NCBI RefSeq assembly: GCF_000585495.1
Contig: NZ_CP007264.1
Location: forward strand, 434,001 to 498,000
Reading direction: 5' to 3'
DNA: 64,000 nt
DNA from: Thermococcus nautili
Lineage (GTDB): Archaea > Methanobacteriota_B > Thermococci > Thermococcales > Thermococcaceae
Part shown: positions 43,476 through 51,068 of the stretch, piece by piece
Numbering within the stretch: the first letter of the stretch is position 1
How the letters are laid out: each line of letters opens with the position of its first letter
Position numbers and translations under genes: made by a program
The notes under the pieces: generated by a model
Told to the model about the DNA's origin: nothing
Database searches by the model: none
The model's input: only the letters and a program-made list of their open reading frames with translations

Positions 43476-43937
43476 TTAGGAACCTTTAAAATCTTTTGGT
43501 TTTCGTCCAGGGCCATTCTTGTTCCCAAAGGCATAGGAGAGGTAGTAGTGTATCAGCTCCTCCACCTTCGAGAAGTCCCGCTCCTCAAGGCCCAGCATCT
43601 TCCTGAGGCGCCTGTTCTCGGCTATCAGCCCTGAAAGGGTTATGGCAAGGTTCTGGTTGTCCAGGGCGGAGTAGTACGTCCTGAACTTCAGGGGAGACCA
43701 GTGCCCCTCAAGTTCGTAAAGCCTCTCTTCGAGCCCCTTTATCTCCTCCTCCAGTCTCGCAAGTTCTTCCTCGTCAACTTCCTCATCAAGGTAGCCGTCA
43801 AGGAGTATTATCCTAAGGGCCTCCTCCGCTCGGAAACCGTTCCTCCTGCAGGTCTCCTCGATTCTCTTCCAAAGCTCGTCGGGGACGTTGAAATGAACCT
43901 TCCTCCACCTGCCCTTGGCCCATACCGTGACCTTCAT
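43476..43937 (-). CDS. Small protein with RHH-like N-terminus and coiled coil
   Basis: 153 residues, no named family. The N-terminal KVTVWAKGRWRKVHFNVPDE then LWKRIEETCRRNGFRAEEAL looks like a ribbon-helix-helix DNA-binding motif. Residues about 55-80 (EEELARLEEEIKGLEERLYE) form a coiled coil. Its ATG overlaps the stop of the coiled-coil gene upstream by four bases. Last gene before crcB in the riboswitch-led operon; it could be a local regulator (inference). Confidence 0.68.
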   Translation of the reverse strand: MKVTVWAKGRWRKVHFNVPDELWKRIEETCRRNGFRAEEALRIILLDGYLDEEVDEEELARLEEEIKGLEERLYELEGHWSPLKFRTYYSALDNQNLAITLSGLIAENRRLRKMLGLEERDFSKVEELIHYYLSYAFGNKNGPGRKPKDFKGS

Positions 43938-44239
43938 CGCATATCCCCCAGGCGCTTTCTGAGCTCCGCGTTTTCCCTGCTCAGCTCGCTTCTCAGCTCA
44001 AGCATGTAACTCCGGTCCTCTTTCGCCTTCTTCTCGAACTCAACGAGTTCCCTGTAGTTGGTTTCCATCTCTTCAAGCTTCCTGAGCAGTCTTTCCCTCC
44101 TCTCGAGGAGGAGCCTGAGCTTTAGGGCCTTCAGTGTTCTTTCAAGGCCTTCTACATCCCTCAGCCTCTCTTCAATCTCCTTCCGGTTTCGCCTGATTCT
44201 ATCAAGTTCTTCACCACTCACCTCAATCTCAACGGCCAA
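43934..44239 (-). CDS. Small coiled-coil protein
   Basis: 101 residues, almost entirely charged helix with heptad spacing (LERTLKALKLRLLLERRERL, LLRKLEEMETNYRELVEFEK). No enzyme motif. It overlaps both neighbours: 22 bases with the DUF6062 gene and four with the RHH-like gene. Probably a structural partner of those proteins. Confidence 0.68.
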   Translation of the reverse strand: MAVEIEVSGEELDRIRRNRKEIEERLRDVEGLERTLKALKLRLLLERRERLLRKLEEMETNYRELVEFEKKAKEDRSYMLELRSELSRENAELRKRLGDMR

Positions 44240-44889
44240 CGTTTCTCCCTCCTCTCCCTCCGCCCGCGTTCTGGGCCGACTTCCCTACCTGCAAGGAATT
44301 CCACTGCTTCAAGTATCGCCTTCCTCTCTGCCTCCGTGGGTTTTCTTCCGGCCCGGTAGTCAAAGCTCTTTATGAGTCCTTCAAGCCTCTTCCTCAGCCC
44401 TTCGAGCTTTCTCTTCTGAACCTCTGAGAACCTTCTCCTCAGGCTTTCGTCGGTAATCTCCCTTAGAACTTCCCCGTAATGTCTCCTGCAGAGGATTGCG
44501 GGCGAGTTCTCGTAAGCCTCGATGAGATTTGGAAGCCTGTCGGCGAGGGATTCGATTAGGATTCGCTCCTTCTCTGCCGTGAGCCTGCAGAGGAGACACT
44601 CCTCGGTTTCATTCTCCCCGCGCAGGTAGCTCTCAAGAACGTCCTCGTAAATGACGGAAACCCCGTGGGGGCCAAGAAGGGGATTGGAGAGGGCCAGCCG
44701 GAGGACCTTCCAGGCGTGCCTCCTGCAGAGGCCCCCGCTCCTTCGAAAGGCCCTCCTGACGGCCGGGTCATTGGGGTGCTCGTAGAGTATGGTCTCAATC
44801 TCTTCATCCTCGAACTTCTCGACTAACCTGCAGACCGGACAGCCCGGTTCTTCCATTGCCCTTCGGAGTTCGGCCTCTATAACGTCCAT
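44218..44889 (-). CDS. DUF6062-like protein with Cys-X2-Cys and Cys-Arg-Arg-His motifs
   Basis: About 223 residues. Two CxxC pairs (GCPVCRL, ECLLCRL), each followed some 45 residues later by a CRRH segment (GLCRRHAWKVLRLA, ILCRRHYGEVLRE). This gives two similar metal-binding half-modules, probably zinc or iron. The C-terminus is very basic (RGRRERREKRWPLRLR). Start placed at ATG 44889; GTG 44898, overlapping the upstream stop, is possible. Function unknown. Part of the fluoride-riboswitch operon. Confidence 0.72.
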   Translation of the reverse strand: MDVIEAELRRAMEEPGCPVCRLVEKFEDEEIETILYEHPNDPAVRRAFRRSGGLCRRHAWKVLRLALSNPLLGPHGVSVIYEDVLESYLRGENETEECLLCRLTAEKERILIESLADRLPNLIEAYENSPAILCRRHYGEVLREITDESLRRRFSEVQKRKLEGLRKRLEGLIKSFDYRAGRKPTEAERKAILEAVEFLAGREVGPERGRRERREKRWPLRLR

Positions 44890-44897
44890 AGGCTCCA

Positions 44898-45764
44898 CTA
44901 AAGGTAACGCATCATCGAGTCAACGACCGCCAGCGCGCGGTAGGTGTTCTGGAAGTTGGATATTCCCAGTTCAAGGCTCCTCCTGAAGCCGCCGTTGGGG
45001 TTCTGGAGCTGGCGGATGAACCAGACGTGCCTCCTCGGACAGGTGGGGGTCTCGTTCTGAAGCTCAAGGCCTCTCGTTGCGTAGAACGTCGGCTCAAGGT
45101 ACGGTGGAAGGCTGTAAGGCACCTCGGTGAACCCACCCCAGTCACCGCAGAGCTCACAGTTCCTGAAGTGGGGGCTCTTGGGCGGGCGGTAGCCGAGGGT
45201 GTAGAGCGTGAAGAGGGCCTGGTAGGTCATGGTCGTGGTTGGTTGCTTGACGCCGTAGCCGTTTCCGTTGCGGAACTTCATCACGAAGGCCCTAATCGCG
45301 TCCTTTTCTGTGGAATCGAACTTTAAGCCAATCTGGTTGAAGGCTTTGGTGACCCAGTAGGTGGCTTCGAGCGGTGTCGCCGTTCCGAACTCCTCGCTTC
45401 CTCCGAGTCCGACCGCGAACTTGCCTTCCGCGGGGTTGTACTTAGTGAAAACGATGTCGCTCTTCTCCCTTGCGACGTCCTTGGCCCCGAGCAGGGCGAG
45501 GCCTTCGAGCGCCATCGCTATTGCCACGACTGCAGTCTGGGGCTGGATGGCGTTGCTCAGGAACTCAATGGTTTTCTCAGGCTCGGGGAACTCAATGCCG
45601 AGGAGGTTGTAGATTTTAATCGCGTAGTAGGTATCGTTCACGTTGGTATCGTCGAGAACGCTAACGAAGCAGTAACCTCCATCTTCGTGTCGCCTGTCCG
45701 TGACGTATCGCAGGACGGCATCAACGTCAACGTAACGTCCGATTTCGTAAAGCTTCGAGCCCAT
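44898..45764 (-). CDS. Terpenoid-cyclase / prenyltransferase-like alpha-alpha toroid protein
   Basis: 288 residues made of repeats like those of protein prenyltransferase beta subunits and squalene cyclases: RHEDGGYCFVSVLDDTNVND, WVTKAFNQIGLKFDSTE, QNPNGGFRRSLELGISNFQN. A CELCGDWGGF cysteine pair may bind metal. Which reaction, if any, it catalyses is unknown, and the cyclase DxDD motif is not seen. It is the first gene after the fluoride riboswitch, with GGGAGGTGAG ahead of its ATG, and overlaps the next gene by stop/start. Confidence 0.75.
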   Translation of the reverse strand: MGSKLYEIGRYVDVDAVLRYVTDRRHEDGGYCFVSVLDDTNVNDTYYAIKIYNLLGIEFPEPEKTIEFLSNAIQPQTAVVAIAMALEGLALLGAKDVAREKSDIVFTKYNPAEGKFAVGLGGSEEFGTATPLEATYWVTKAFNQIGLKFDSTEKDAIRAFVMKFRNGNGYGVKQPTTTMTYQALFTLYTLGYRPPKSPHFRNCELCGDWGGFTEVPYSLPPYLEPTFYATRGLELQNETPTCPRRHVWFIRQLQNPNGGFRRSLELGISNFQNTYRALAVVDSMMRYL

Positions 45765-45780
45765 TCTCTCACCTCCCGTG

Positions 45781-45847
45781 GAGAACAGGCGTCATCAGCC
45801 CCTTTCGGGCGGTTCGGGCTCGAAGCCCCGGGCGGACGCCATCGCCC
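45781..45847 (-). ncRNA. Fluoride riboswitch (crcB RNA motif)
   Basis: On the minus strand the RNA reads GGGCGATGGCGTCCGCCC, an extra hairpin GGGCT-TCG-AGCCC, then GAACCGCCC-GAAA-GGGG and CTGATGACGCC. All conserved parts of the crcB motif are present: the GGGCG/CGCCC stem, GATGG, AACCGCC, and GGCTGATG. The diagnostic pseudoknot is perfect, GGCGTC (loop) pairing with GACGCC (3' side). The short third hairpin is a tolerated variation. It starts about 20-25 bases after a TATA box, so it forms the very 5' end of the mRNA. It ends a few bases before the GGGAGGTGAG ribosome binding site of the toroid-protein gene. Confidence 0.92.
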
Positions 45848-45865
45848 GTATTCACTCGGAGTGGT

Positions 45866-45877
45866 GCCTTAAAAGCG
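45866..45877 (-). promoter_or_regulatory. Promoter (TATA box) of the fluoride-riboswitch operon
   Basis: Minus-strand CGCTTTTAAGGC is a good TATA box. Transcription starting about 25 bases on would begin at or just before the first G of the riboswitch (45847). A separate TATA-like CTTATAAATCC (about 45902-45912) serves the divergent archaemetzincin gene. Confidence 0.7.
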
Positions 45878-45944
45878 TCGTGGTTCAACGCTCTAAAGAA
45901 CGCTTATAAATCCAACCCTCCCTAGGTCTGAGCGAGGGTAGAAT

Positions 45945-46643
45945 ATGGAGTTCATAGGCTTCACCTACGTCACCAACTTCCTTGAAAACACCCTGAAGGA
46001 CGCGATGTTCGAGGTCGTTGACGAGGCCAACAGGCTCTTCGCGGACTGGGGCCTGCGGGTGAGGTTCATCTACCTCGACAGCCTGACCCTCGAGCCGGGC
46101 TACCTGATAAACGTCAAAACCCCAGAGGGCACGGTAAGGCTTTACCCGCTCGAAGTCCTCGTTGATTTCCTCGACTACCGCCTCAAGGTTGAACTTGAGA
46201 AGGATGATGAAATCGCCATGAACAAAATCCTCGGCCTGATAAGCTTCCCGCTCGCGTCGAGGAACCGCTACTTCGACTTCTACGAGAGCTTCTTGGGATT
46301 CCAGGCAGAGAGACTCGGCAGGAGGATAATGGTGCTCTCCATGAGGCCCTTCGAGTCGGACGTTCTGAGAATGACTCTGAGAACCCTTGAGAACCCCCAC
46401 GTGGAGGAGGAAGTTAAGCGTCTCGCAAGGAGAATTCTCTCGCGCGAGCTCGAGACCTTCAAGGGGCGCCTCCTCAAGGGCATCCTTCACGAGGTCGGTC
46501 ACGCCTTCGGCCTTGAACACTGCTCCAACCCCTGCGTCATGAATCCTCCGGCAACGATGGAGGAGTGGGACTCCCGGCCGGCGGTCTTCTGTGATTCCTG
46601 CATGGAAAAACTGAACGAGAGCTTGGGGAGCTTCACCCTTTGA
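45945..46643 (+). CDS. amzA: Archaemetzincin metalloprotease
   Basis: Zinc peptidase of the metzincin clan, 232 residues. The extended motif HEVGHAFGLEHCSNPCVM (from about residue 182) supplies three zinc His residues and the catalytic Glu, then CxM. A downstream CDSC pair provides a second structural zinc. This is the archaemetzincin signature. Aminopeptidase-like activity is known for human relatives; the archaeal substrate is unknown. Its 3' end overlaps the convergent peroxiredoxin gene by 11 bases. Confidence 0.93.
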   Translation: MEFIGFTYVTNFLENTLKDAMFEVVDEANRLFADWGLRVRFIYLDSLTLEPGYLINVKTPEGTVRLYPLEVLVDFLDYRLKVELEKDDEIAMNKILGLISFPLASRNRYFDFYESFLGFQAERLGRRIMVLSMRPFESDVLRMTLRTLENPHVEEEVKRLARRILSRELETFKGRLLKGILHEVGHAFGLEHCSNPCVMNPPATMEEWDSRPAVFCDSCMEKLNESLGSFTL

Positions 46644-47088
46644 GTTCCCTGACAACCTTGAGAACCCTTCCTGCGTGTCCCTTTGCCCGGACGTTGCGCT
46701 TTTCCCACACGATTTCGCCCTCGGGGTTTATGATGAACGTGCTCCTTATGACGCCCTCGTACTCCTTTCCGTAGCGCTTCTTCTTGCCCCACGCGCCGAG
46801 GGCCTTGATGAGCCGAACCTCCGGGTCGCTCAGGAGCTTTACCTTTAGCCCGTGCTTCTCCTTAAACCTGCGGTGGCTCTCCACCGAGTCCTTGGAGACC
46901 CCAATCACCTGAAAGCCGAGCTTCTCGAATTCAGGAAGCAACTCGGTGAACTCCTTTGCCTCGGTCGTACAGCCCGGCGTGTTGTCCTTTGGGTAAACGT
47001 AGAGAACCGTCCACCTGCCCTTTACGATGTCCCCGAGCCTGACCTTCCGGCCCCCTTCGTCGTAAACCTCAACCTCAAGGAACCCCAT
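46633..47088 (-). CDS. Peroxiredoxin, PrxQ/Bcp type with a single cysteine
   Basis: Thiol peroxidase reducing H2O2 and organic peroxides. The active-site motif YPKDNTPGCTTEAKEF carries the peroxidatic Cys. No other Cys exists in its 151 residues, so the usual PrxQ resolving Cys five residues later is missing and it must rely on an outside thiol. FIINPEGEIVWE and the C-terminal helix are normal. A perfect palindrome lies in its promoter (47105-47118). Confidence 0.92.
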   Translation of the reverse strand: MGFLEVEVYDEGGRKVRLGDIVKGRWTVLYVYPKDNTPGCTTEAKEFTELLPEFEKLGFQVIGVSKDSVESHRRFKEKHGLKVKLLSDPEVRLIKALGAWGKKKRYGKEYEGVIRSTFIINPEGEIVWEKRNVRAKGHAGRVLKVVRELKG

Positions 47089-47104
47089 GAAACCACCGGG
47101 GCTT

Positions 47105-47118
47105 TTAGGGCGCCCTAA
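47105..47118. promoter_or_regulatory. Palindrome in the peroxiredoxin promoter
   Basis: TTAGGGCGCCCTAA is a perfect 14-base palindrome. On the minus strand it follows directly after a TATA-like CTTTATTAAT (about 47118-47128) and lies 17-30 bases before the peroxiredoxin ATG. It is placed to block transcription start. It does not match the SurR redox-regulator pattern I know. Confidence 0.5.
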
Positions 47119-47182
47119 TTAATAAAGCTTCCGCGGGAAACGTTTTTTAGCGGGAGCGCGTAGTCCCTTCTTAGGTGGTAGC

Positions 47183-48619
47183 ATGAGACTTCCGGGGCAG
47201 AAGACGAAGATTATAGCAACTCTCGGCCCGGCTTCGCTCAAGGAGAAAACGGTTTCTGCGATGGTCCGCGCTGGCATGAGCGTCGCGAGGCTCAACTTCG
47301 CCCACGGCGACCTCAAACAGCATGAGAGGGCGGTAAAGCTCGTCAGGAAGATTTCAGAGAAGCTCGACAGGCCCGTCGCGATACTCGGCGACCTCCCCGG
47401 CGTCAAGATTCGCGTTGGGGAGATAGAAGGTGGTTCCGTCAACCTGAGGCGCTGGCAGACGATAACGCTGACCACGAGGGACGTCGTTGGGAACGAAGCG
47501 GTAATCCCCGTCGAGTTCAAGGACTTCCCGAGGATGGTCTCCAAGGGCGACGTGATTTACCTCAGCGACGGCTTCATAGCGCTCCGCGTTGAGGAAGTCC
47601 GGGGTCAGGACGTTATCTGTAAGGTTCTCGTTGGAGGTACGCTGTTCTCCCACAAGGGCATAAACGTCCCGAAGGCGAGGCTGGCGATAGATGCCGTGAC
47701 CGAGAAGGACTTGGAGTTCGTGGAGTTCTCCCTTGAGGTCGGCATCGATGCCGTAGGAATAAGCTTCGTGGGCTCGGCCTACGACGTCCTCAAGGTCAGG
47801 CGCTTCGTTGACTCCCACCACGGAAAGCTGTTCCTCATCGCGAAGATAGAGCGCCCCGACGCGGTCAGGAACTTCGACGAAATTCTCAACGCCTCCGACG
47901 GCGTGATGATAGCAAGGGGCGACCTTGGAGTCGAGATGCCCATTGAAAAGCTCCCGATACTCCAGAAGAAGCTAATTAAGAAGGCCAACTGCGCCGGCAA
48001 GCCCGTTGTGACGGCCACCCAGATGCTCGAAAGCATGACGCACGAGAAGCTTCCTACCAGAGCAGAGGTCACCGACGTTGCCAACGCAATCCTCGACGGA
48101 ACCGACGCCGTTATGCTCTCCGAGGAAACTGCGGTTGGAAAATACCCGGTTGAAGCCGTCAAGATGATGGCGAGGATTGCCAAGACCACCGAGGCCTACC
48201 GCGACAGCCTCTGGACGAGCAGAACGGTCGAGTGGAAGATGAACGAGTGGAAGGGACGCGGACCGACGAAGGGAACGATAAAGGACGCGATAGCGAGGAG
48301 CATCATAGAGGCCCTCAACTCGATTGACATCAAGTACATACTGACGCCCACCAGAACCGGCCAGACCGCGAGGCTCATAGCGAGGTTCAAGCCGAAGCAG
48401 TGGATTCTGGCCTTCGTCACCAACGAGTGGGTCGCCAACACGCTGATGTTCTCCTACGGAGTCTACCCGTTCAAGGTGGAAGAAACGAGCGAAAGGGAGA
48501 TAATCCGCCTCATAACGGGCCTCGGGCTCGTGAGCGAGGGCGACACCGTTCTGCTGACCAAGGGAACGCCGATAGGGAGGACCGCGGGAACGAACACAAT
48601 AAGGATTTTCAACGTCTGA
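47183..48619 (+). CDS. pyk: Pyruvate kinase
   Basis: Converts PEP and ADP to pyruvate and ATP at the end of glycolysis. Start RLPGQKTKIIATLGPASLKE; catalytic-site motif near GKLFLIAKIERPDAVRNFDE then VMIARGDLGVEMP; TATQMLESM and the C-terminal domain with GTNTIRIFNV. 478 residues, normal. AGGTGGTAGC precedes the ATG. I found no Thermococcales glycolytic motif (TATCAC-N5-GTGATA) upstream. Confidence 0.96.
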   Translation: MRLPGQKTKIIATLGPASLKEKTVSAMVRAGMSVARLNFAHGDLKQHERAVKLVRKISEKLDRPVAILGDLPGVKIRVGEIEGGSVNLRRWQTITLTTRDVVGNEAVIPVEFKDFPRMVSKGDVIYLSDGFIALRVEEVRGQDVICKVLVGGTLFSHKGINVPKARLAIDAVTEKDLEFVEFSLEVGIDAVGISFVGSAYDVLKVRRFVDSHHGKLFLIAKIERPDAVRNFDEILNASDGVMIARGDLGVEMPIEKLPILQKKLIKKANCAGKPVVTATQMLESMTHEKLPTRAEVTDVANAILDGTDAVMLSEETAVGKYPVEAVKMMARIAKTTEAYRDSLWTSRTVEWKMNEWKGRGPTKGTIKDAIARSIIEALNSIDIKYILTPTRTGQTARLIARFKPKQWILAFVTNEWVANTLMFSYGVYPFKVEETSEREIIRLITGLGLVSEGDTVLLTKGTPIGRTAGTNTIRIFNV

Positions 48620-48636
48620 CCCTTTCTTTTTTGCCT

Positions 48637-49434
48637 TCAGTACCTCAGCCTCGGGTTGTACTCGAGGAGCATGAGCCCGTTCTTAAAAATCCTTATCGTC
48701 CCGCTCTCCGAGAGGCTAATGGCCATCGCCTTCGTCAGCTTGGTTATTCCAGCGGCCGCGATGTGCCTGCTCCCCAGGCCCGGTGGAAGCATTAAATCGA
48801 TGACCTTTGGCTCGACCTCGAGGTATCTCCCTGCTGACACTATCCGCCCATCCTCCCTTATGACGAACGCACCGTCGAGCTGGGCGAACTCCTTTATTAT
48901 CTCCTTGCTGTCCCTGTCAAGAACGTTTATCCGGTGTCCCTTGAAGGGGTTTGGAATCAGCTGGTGCGAGTGCTTTAGAACCCTCCTCGTGTCGCCGATG
49001 ACGAATATCGTTCCGACCGGCGTTCCTTCCCTGCCCTCTATGCTGAGCTCTATGGCAATCTCAAGCATTCTCTGAAGGACGCTCTGGTTCTGGGCGAAGA
49101 AGCTCTTCATCGCCGAGATTCCCTTCTTGACGGTCTTGATGCCTATCGCGTCCTCGGTGACGTAGACGAAGGAATCACCCTCGCTGACGATGTTGTGCTC
49201 CATGAGAAACGCAGAGAGAAGGTTGAGCACGTTGTTGAGGTCGAGGTTCTGGGGGATGGATACCTTCTTGACCTTCTCATCCTCAACGTCAAAAGACGAA
49301 CCGACGAGGACAACGGGCAGGTCTGTGTCGGGTATCTTCTCTTCTTCTACTTCCTCCATTATCACGAGGGCTTTGGCACCGAGTCTCTTGGCTATCTCAA
49401 GGGCGCTCTCAATGAGAACGGGATGTATCTTCAT
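48637..49434 (-). CDS. dacZ: Diadenylate cyclase DacZ
   Basis: Makes the second messenger c-di-AMP from two ATP. The C-terminal DisA_N-type domain has the DGA motif (LDGAFVIREDGRIVSAGRYL) and the RHR-type motif as GLGSRHIAAAGITKL, then SGTIRIFKNG. The N-terminal half is the archaeal DacZ-specific pyruvate-kinase-like domain. 265 residues. The frame is open to 49866, but ATG 49434 is right: a TATA-like CTTTTTATACC lies at about 49463-49473 and the upstream part overlaps ubiX. Convergent with pyk. Confidence 0.92.
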   Translation of the reverse strand: MKIHPVLIESALEIAKRLGAKALVIMEEVEEEKIPDTDLPVVLVGSSFDVEDEKVKKVSIPQNLDLNNVLNLLSAFLMEHNIVSEGDSFVYVTEDAIGIKTVKKGISAMKSFFAQNQSVLQRMLEIAIELSIEGREGTPVGTIFVIGDTRRVLKHSHQLIPNPFKGHRINVLDRDSKEIIKEFAQLDGAFVIREDGRIVSAGRYLEVEPKVIDLMLPPGLGSRHIAAAGITKLTKAMAISLSESGTIRIFKNGLMLLEYNPRLRY

Positions 49435-49500
49435 GGCACTTCGATGTTTTTCGGCCAAAAAGGTATAAAAAGATAGCGGGGAAGCGATAGCGGTGATGTC

Positions 49501-50052
49501 ATGAGGGTAGTGGTTGCAATAACCGGTGCGAGTGGGGCAGTGTATGGAATAAGGCTCGTTGAGGTTCTTCGAGAACTCGGCCATGAAGTCATTCTTCTTG
49601 CGACGGAGACCGGGATAAAGGTTGCCCGCCACGAGCTCGGCGTTGAACTCAAGCCGGATTACCCGGAAGACAATCTCTTCGCCCCAACCGCCTCGGGTTC
49701 TTACCCGTTTGACGCGATGGTAATCGCTCCCTGCTCGATGAAGACCCTCTCGGCGATAGCCAACGGTTACGCCGACAACCTGATAACCAGAACTGCGGAC
49801 GTCGCTCTGAAGGAAAGACGAAAGCTCGTGCTCCTTATACGGGAAACTCCTCTCAACGCCATCCATATCGAGAACATGCTTCGCGTGACTCGCGCGGGAG
49901 CGATTGTAATGCCCGCCTCGCCTGGATTTTACACAAAGCCGAAAACTGTGGATGATATAATAAACTTTATAATCGGCAAAATCTTAGATATTCTGGAAAT
50001 TAACAACGATATTTACCAGCGCTGGGGGATTCCCCATGGTACAGTTGGATGA
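49501..50052 (+). CDS. ubiX: Flavin prenyltransferase, UbiX family
   Basis: Attaches a dimethylallyl group to FMN to make prenylated FMN, the cofactor of UbiD decarboxylases. [20 protein letters not shown] and [20 protein letters not shown] are diagnostic, as is the C-terminal VMPASPGFY. 183 residues, normal. GGTGATGTC precedes the ATG. Its 3' end overlaps the Lrp-family gene by 17 bases; no UbiD partner lies in the window. Confidence 0.94.
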   Translation: MRVVVAITGASGAVYGIRLVEVLRELGHEVILLATETGIKVARHELGVELKPDYPEDNLFAPTASGSYPFDAMVIAPCSMKTLSAIANGYADNLITRTADVALKERRKLVLLIRETPLNAIHIENMLRVTRAGAIVMPASPGFYTKPKTVDDIINFIIGKILDILEINNDIYQRWGIPHGTVG

Positions 50053-50518
50053 CCTTGATAGGGCTATACTCAGACTCCTCAAGGAGGACGCTCGCCTGAC
50101 CATCTCCGAGATAGCGGAGAGGTTAAATCGGCCGGAATCAACGATACACTTTAGAATCAAGAAGCTCCTGGAACGGGGTGTAATCGAGCGGTACACGATT
50201 ATTCTGGGTGATTCACTTCGTCCCAAGGCGGTTGCGCTGATTTACATTCAGGCCGAGACGCCAATCATCGAGGACTTCCTTGAGAAGTACATCAGCTACA
50301 TCATGAAGACCCTCTCTATTCTCCCCAACGTTCTCGCGGTCGCGAGAAGCGGTAAGGACAGCGTCGTTGCCCTCGTCGGCGAGGAGAGCGAGGACAAGCT
50401 CAACAAGTTCATTGACGAGACGATAAAGGTATTACCAACGCTGAAGCGCGTGGAAGTGATTCCCCTCCAGGACTTCGTCAAGGGCGAGGACCTCGTGGGC
50501 TTCCTCGTGAGGGTCTGA
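50036..50518 (+). CDS. Lrp/AsnC-family transcriptional regulator
   Basis: 160 residues. The N-terminal winged helix is clear ([20 protein letters not shown] then [20 protein letters not shown]). The C-terminal RAM-type ligand domain is present but divergent ([20 protein letters not shown]). Such proteins bind amino acids and regulate metabolism. It overlaps ubiX and is followed two bases later by the CYTH gene, so the three form one operon; targets are unknown. Confidence 0.9.
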   Translation: MVQLDDLDRAILRLLKEDARLTISEIAERLNRPESTIHFRIKKLLERGVIERYTIILGDSLRPKAVALIYIQAETPIIEDFLEKYISYIMKTLSILPNVLAVARSGKDSVVALVGEESEDKLNKFIDETIKVLPTLKRVEVIPLQDFVKGEDLVGFLVRV

Positions 50519-50519
50519 C

Positions 50520-51053
50520 ATGGAGGTTGAAGTGAAGTTCAGGGTTGATTTTGAGGAAACGAGGCGGAAAATCGAGTCCCTTGGGGCCCTCTTCGTCAGG
50601 GAGGAGCTCCAGGAGGACGTTTATTTCTCCCTACCCCTCCCAAAGCTCCTCCGCGTGAGGAAGCTCGACAACCTCGGGAAAGCTTTTCTGACCTACAAGG
50701 AAATCAAGGATTTGGGCAGGAACGAGGAGTTCGATGAGTTTGAAGTTGAGGTCTCGGACTTCGAGGCAACCGTCGAGATTCTCAAGCGCCTCGGCTTTGA
50801 GGAAGACGTTGTGGTTAGGAAGAGGAGGCTCGTCTACCGCCTGGGCGATGTCACCTTCGAACTCAACGACGTTGAAGGCCTCGGCGGTTTCCTCGACATA
50901 GAGGTCATCTCAGATGACGTTGAGAAAGCGAAGAAGAAAATCTGGGATGTTGCAAAGCTCCTCGGCCTGAGCGAAGACGATGTGGAGCCGAGGCTTTACC
51001 AGGAGCTCATAAGAGAAGCTATGAGAAACGAGAAGAAGGATGAAAAAAGCTGA
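50520..51053 (+). CDS. cyaB: CYTH-domain protein (class IV adenylate cyclase / triphosphatase type)
   Basis: 177 residues. The signature EVEVKFRVD at the N-terminus provides the metal-binding Glu residues. Further acidic and basic residues along the beta barrel (RVRKLDNLGKAFLTYKE, ELNDVEGLGGFLDIEVIS) fit the CyaB/CYTH tunnel fold. Archaeal members may make cAMP or hydrolyse triphosphates; activity cannot be decided. The ATG overlaps the TGA of the preceding gene region closely. Confidence 0.88.
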   Translation: MEVEVKFRVDFEETRRKIESLGALFVREELQEDVYFSLPLPKLLRVRKLDNLGKAFLTYKEIKDLGRNEEFDEFEVEVSDFEATVEILKRLGFEEDVVVRKRRLVYRLGDVTFELNDVEGLGGFLDIEVISDDVEKAKKKIWDVAKLLGLSEDDVEPRLYQELIREAMRNEKKDEKS

Positions 51054-51068
51054 CCTAGGGCCCGTTTC

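Noticed and set aside
47119-47182. Thermococcales glycolytic motif (TATCAC-N5-GTGATA) before pyk
   Set aside because: Not present in the upstream region.
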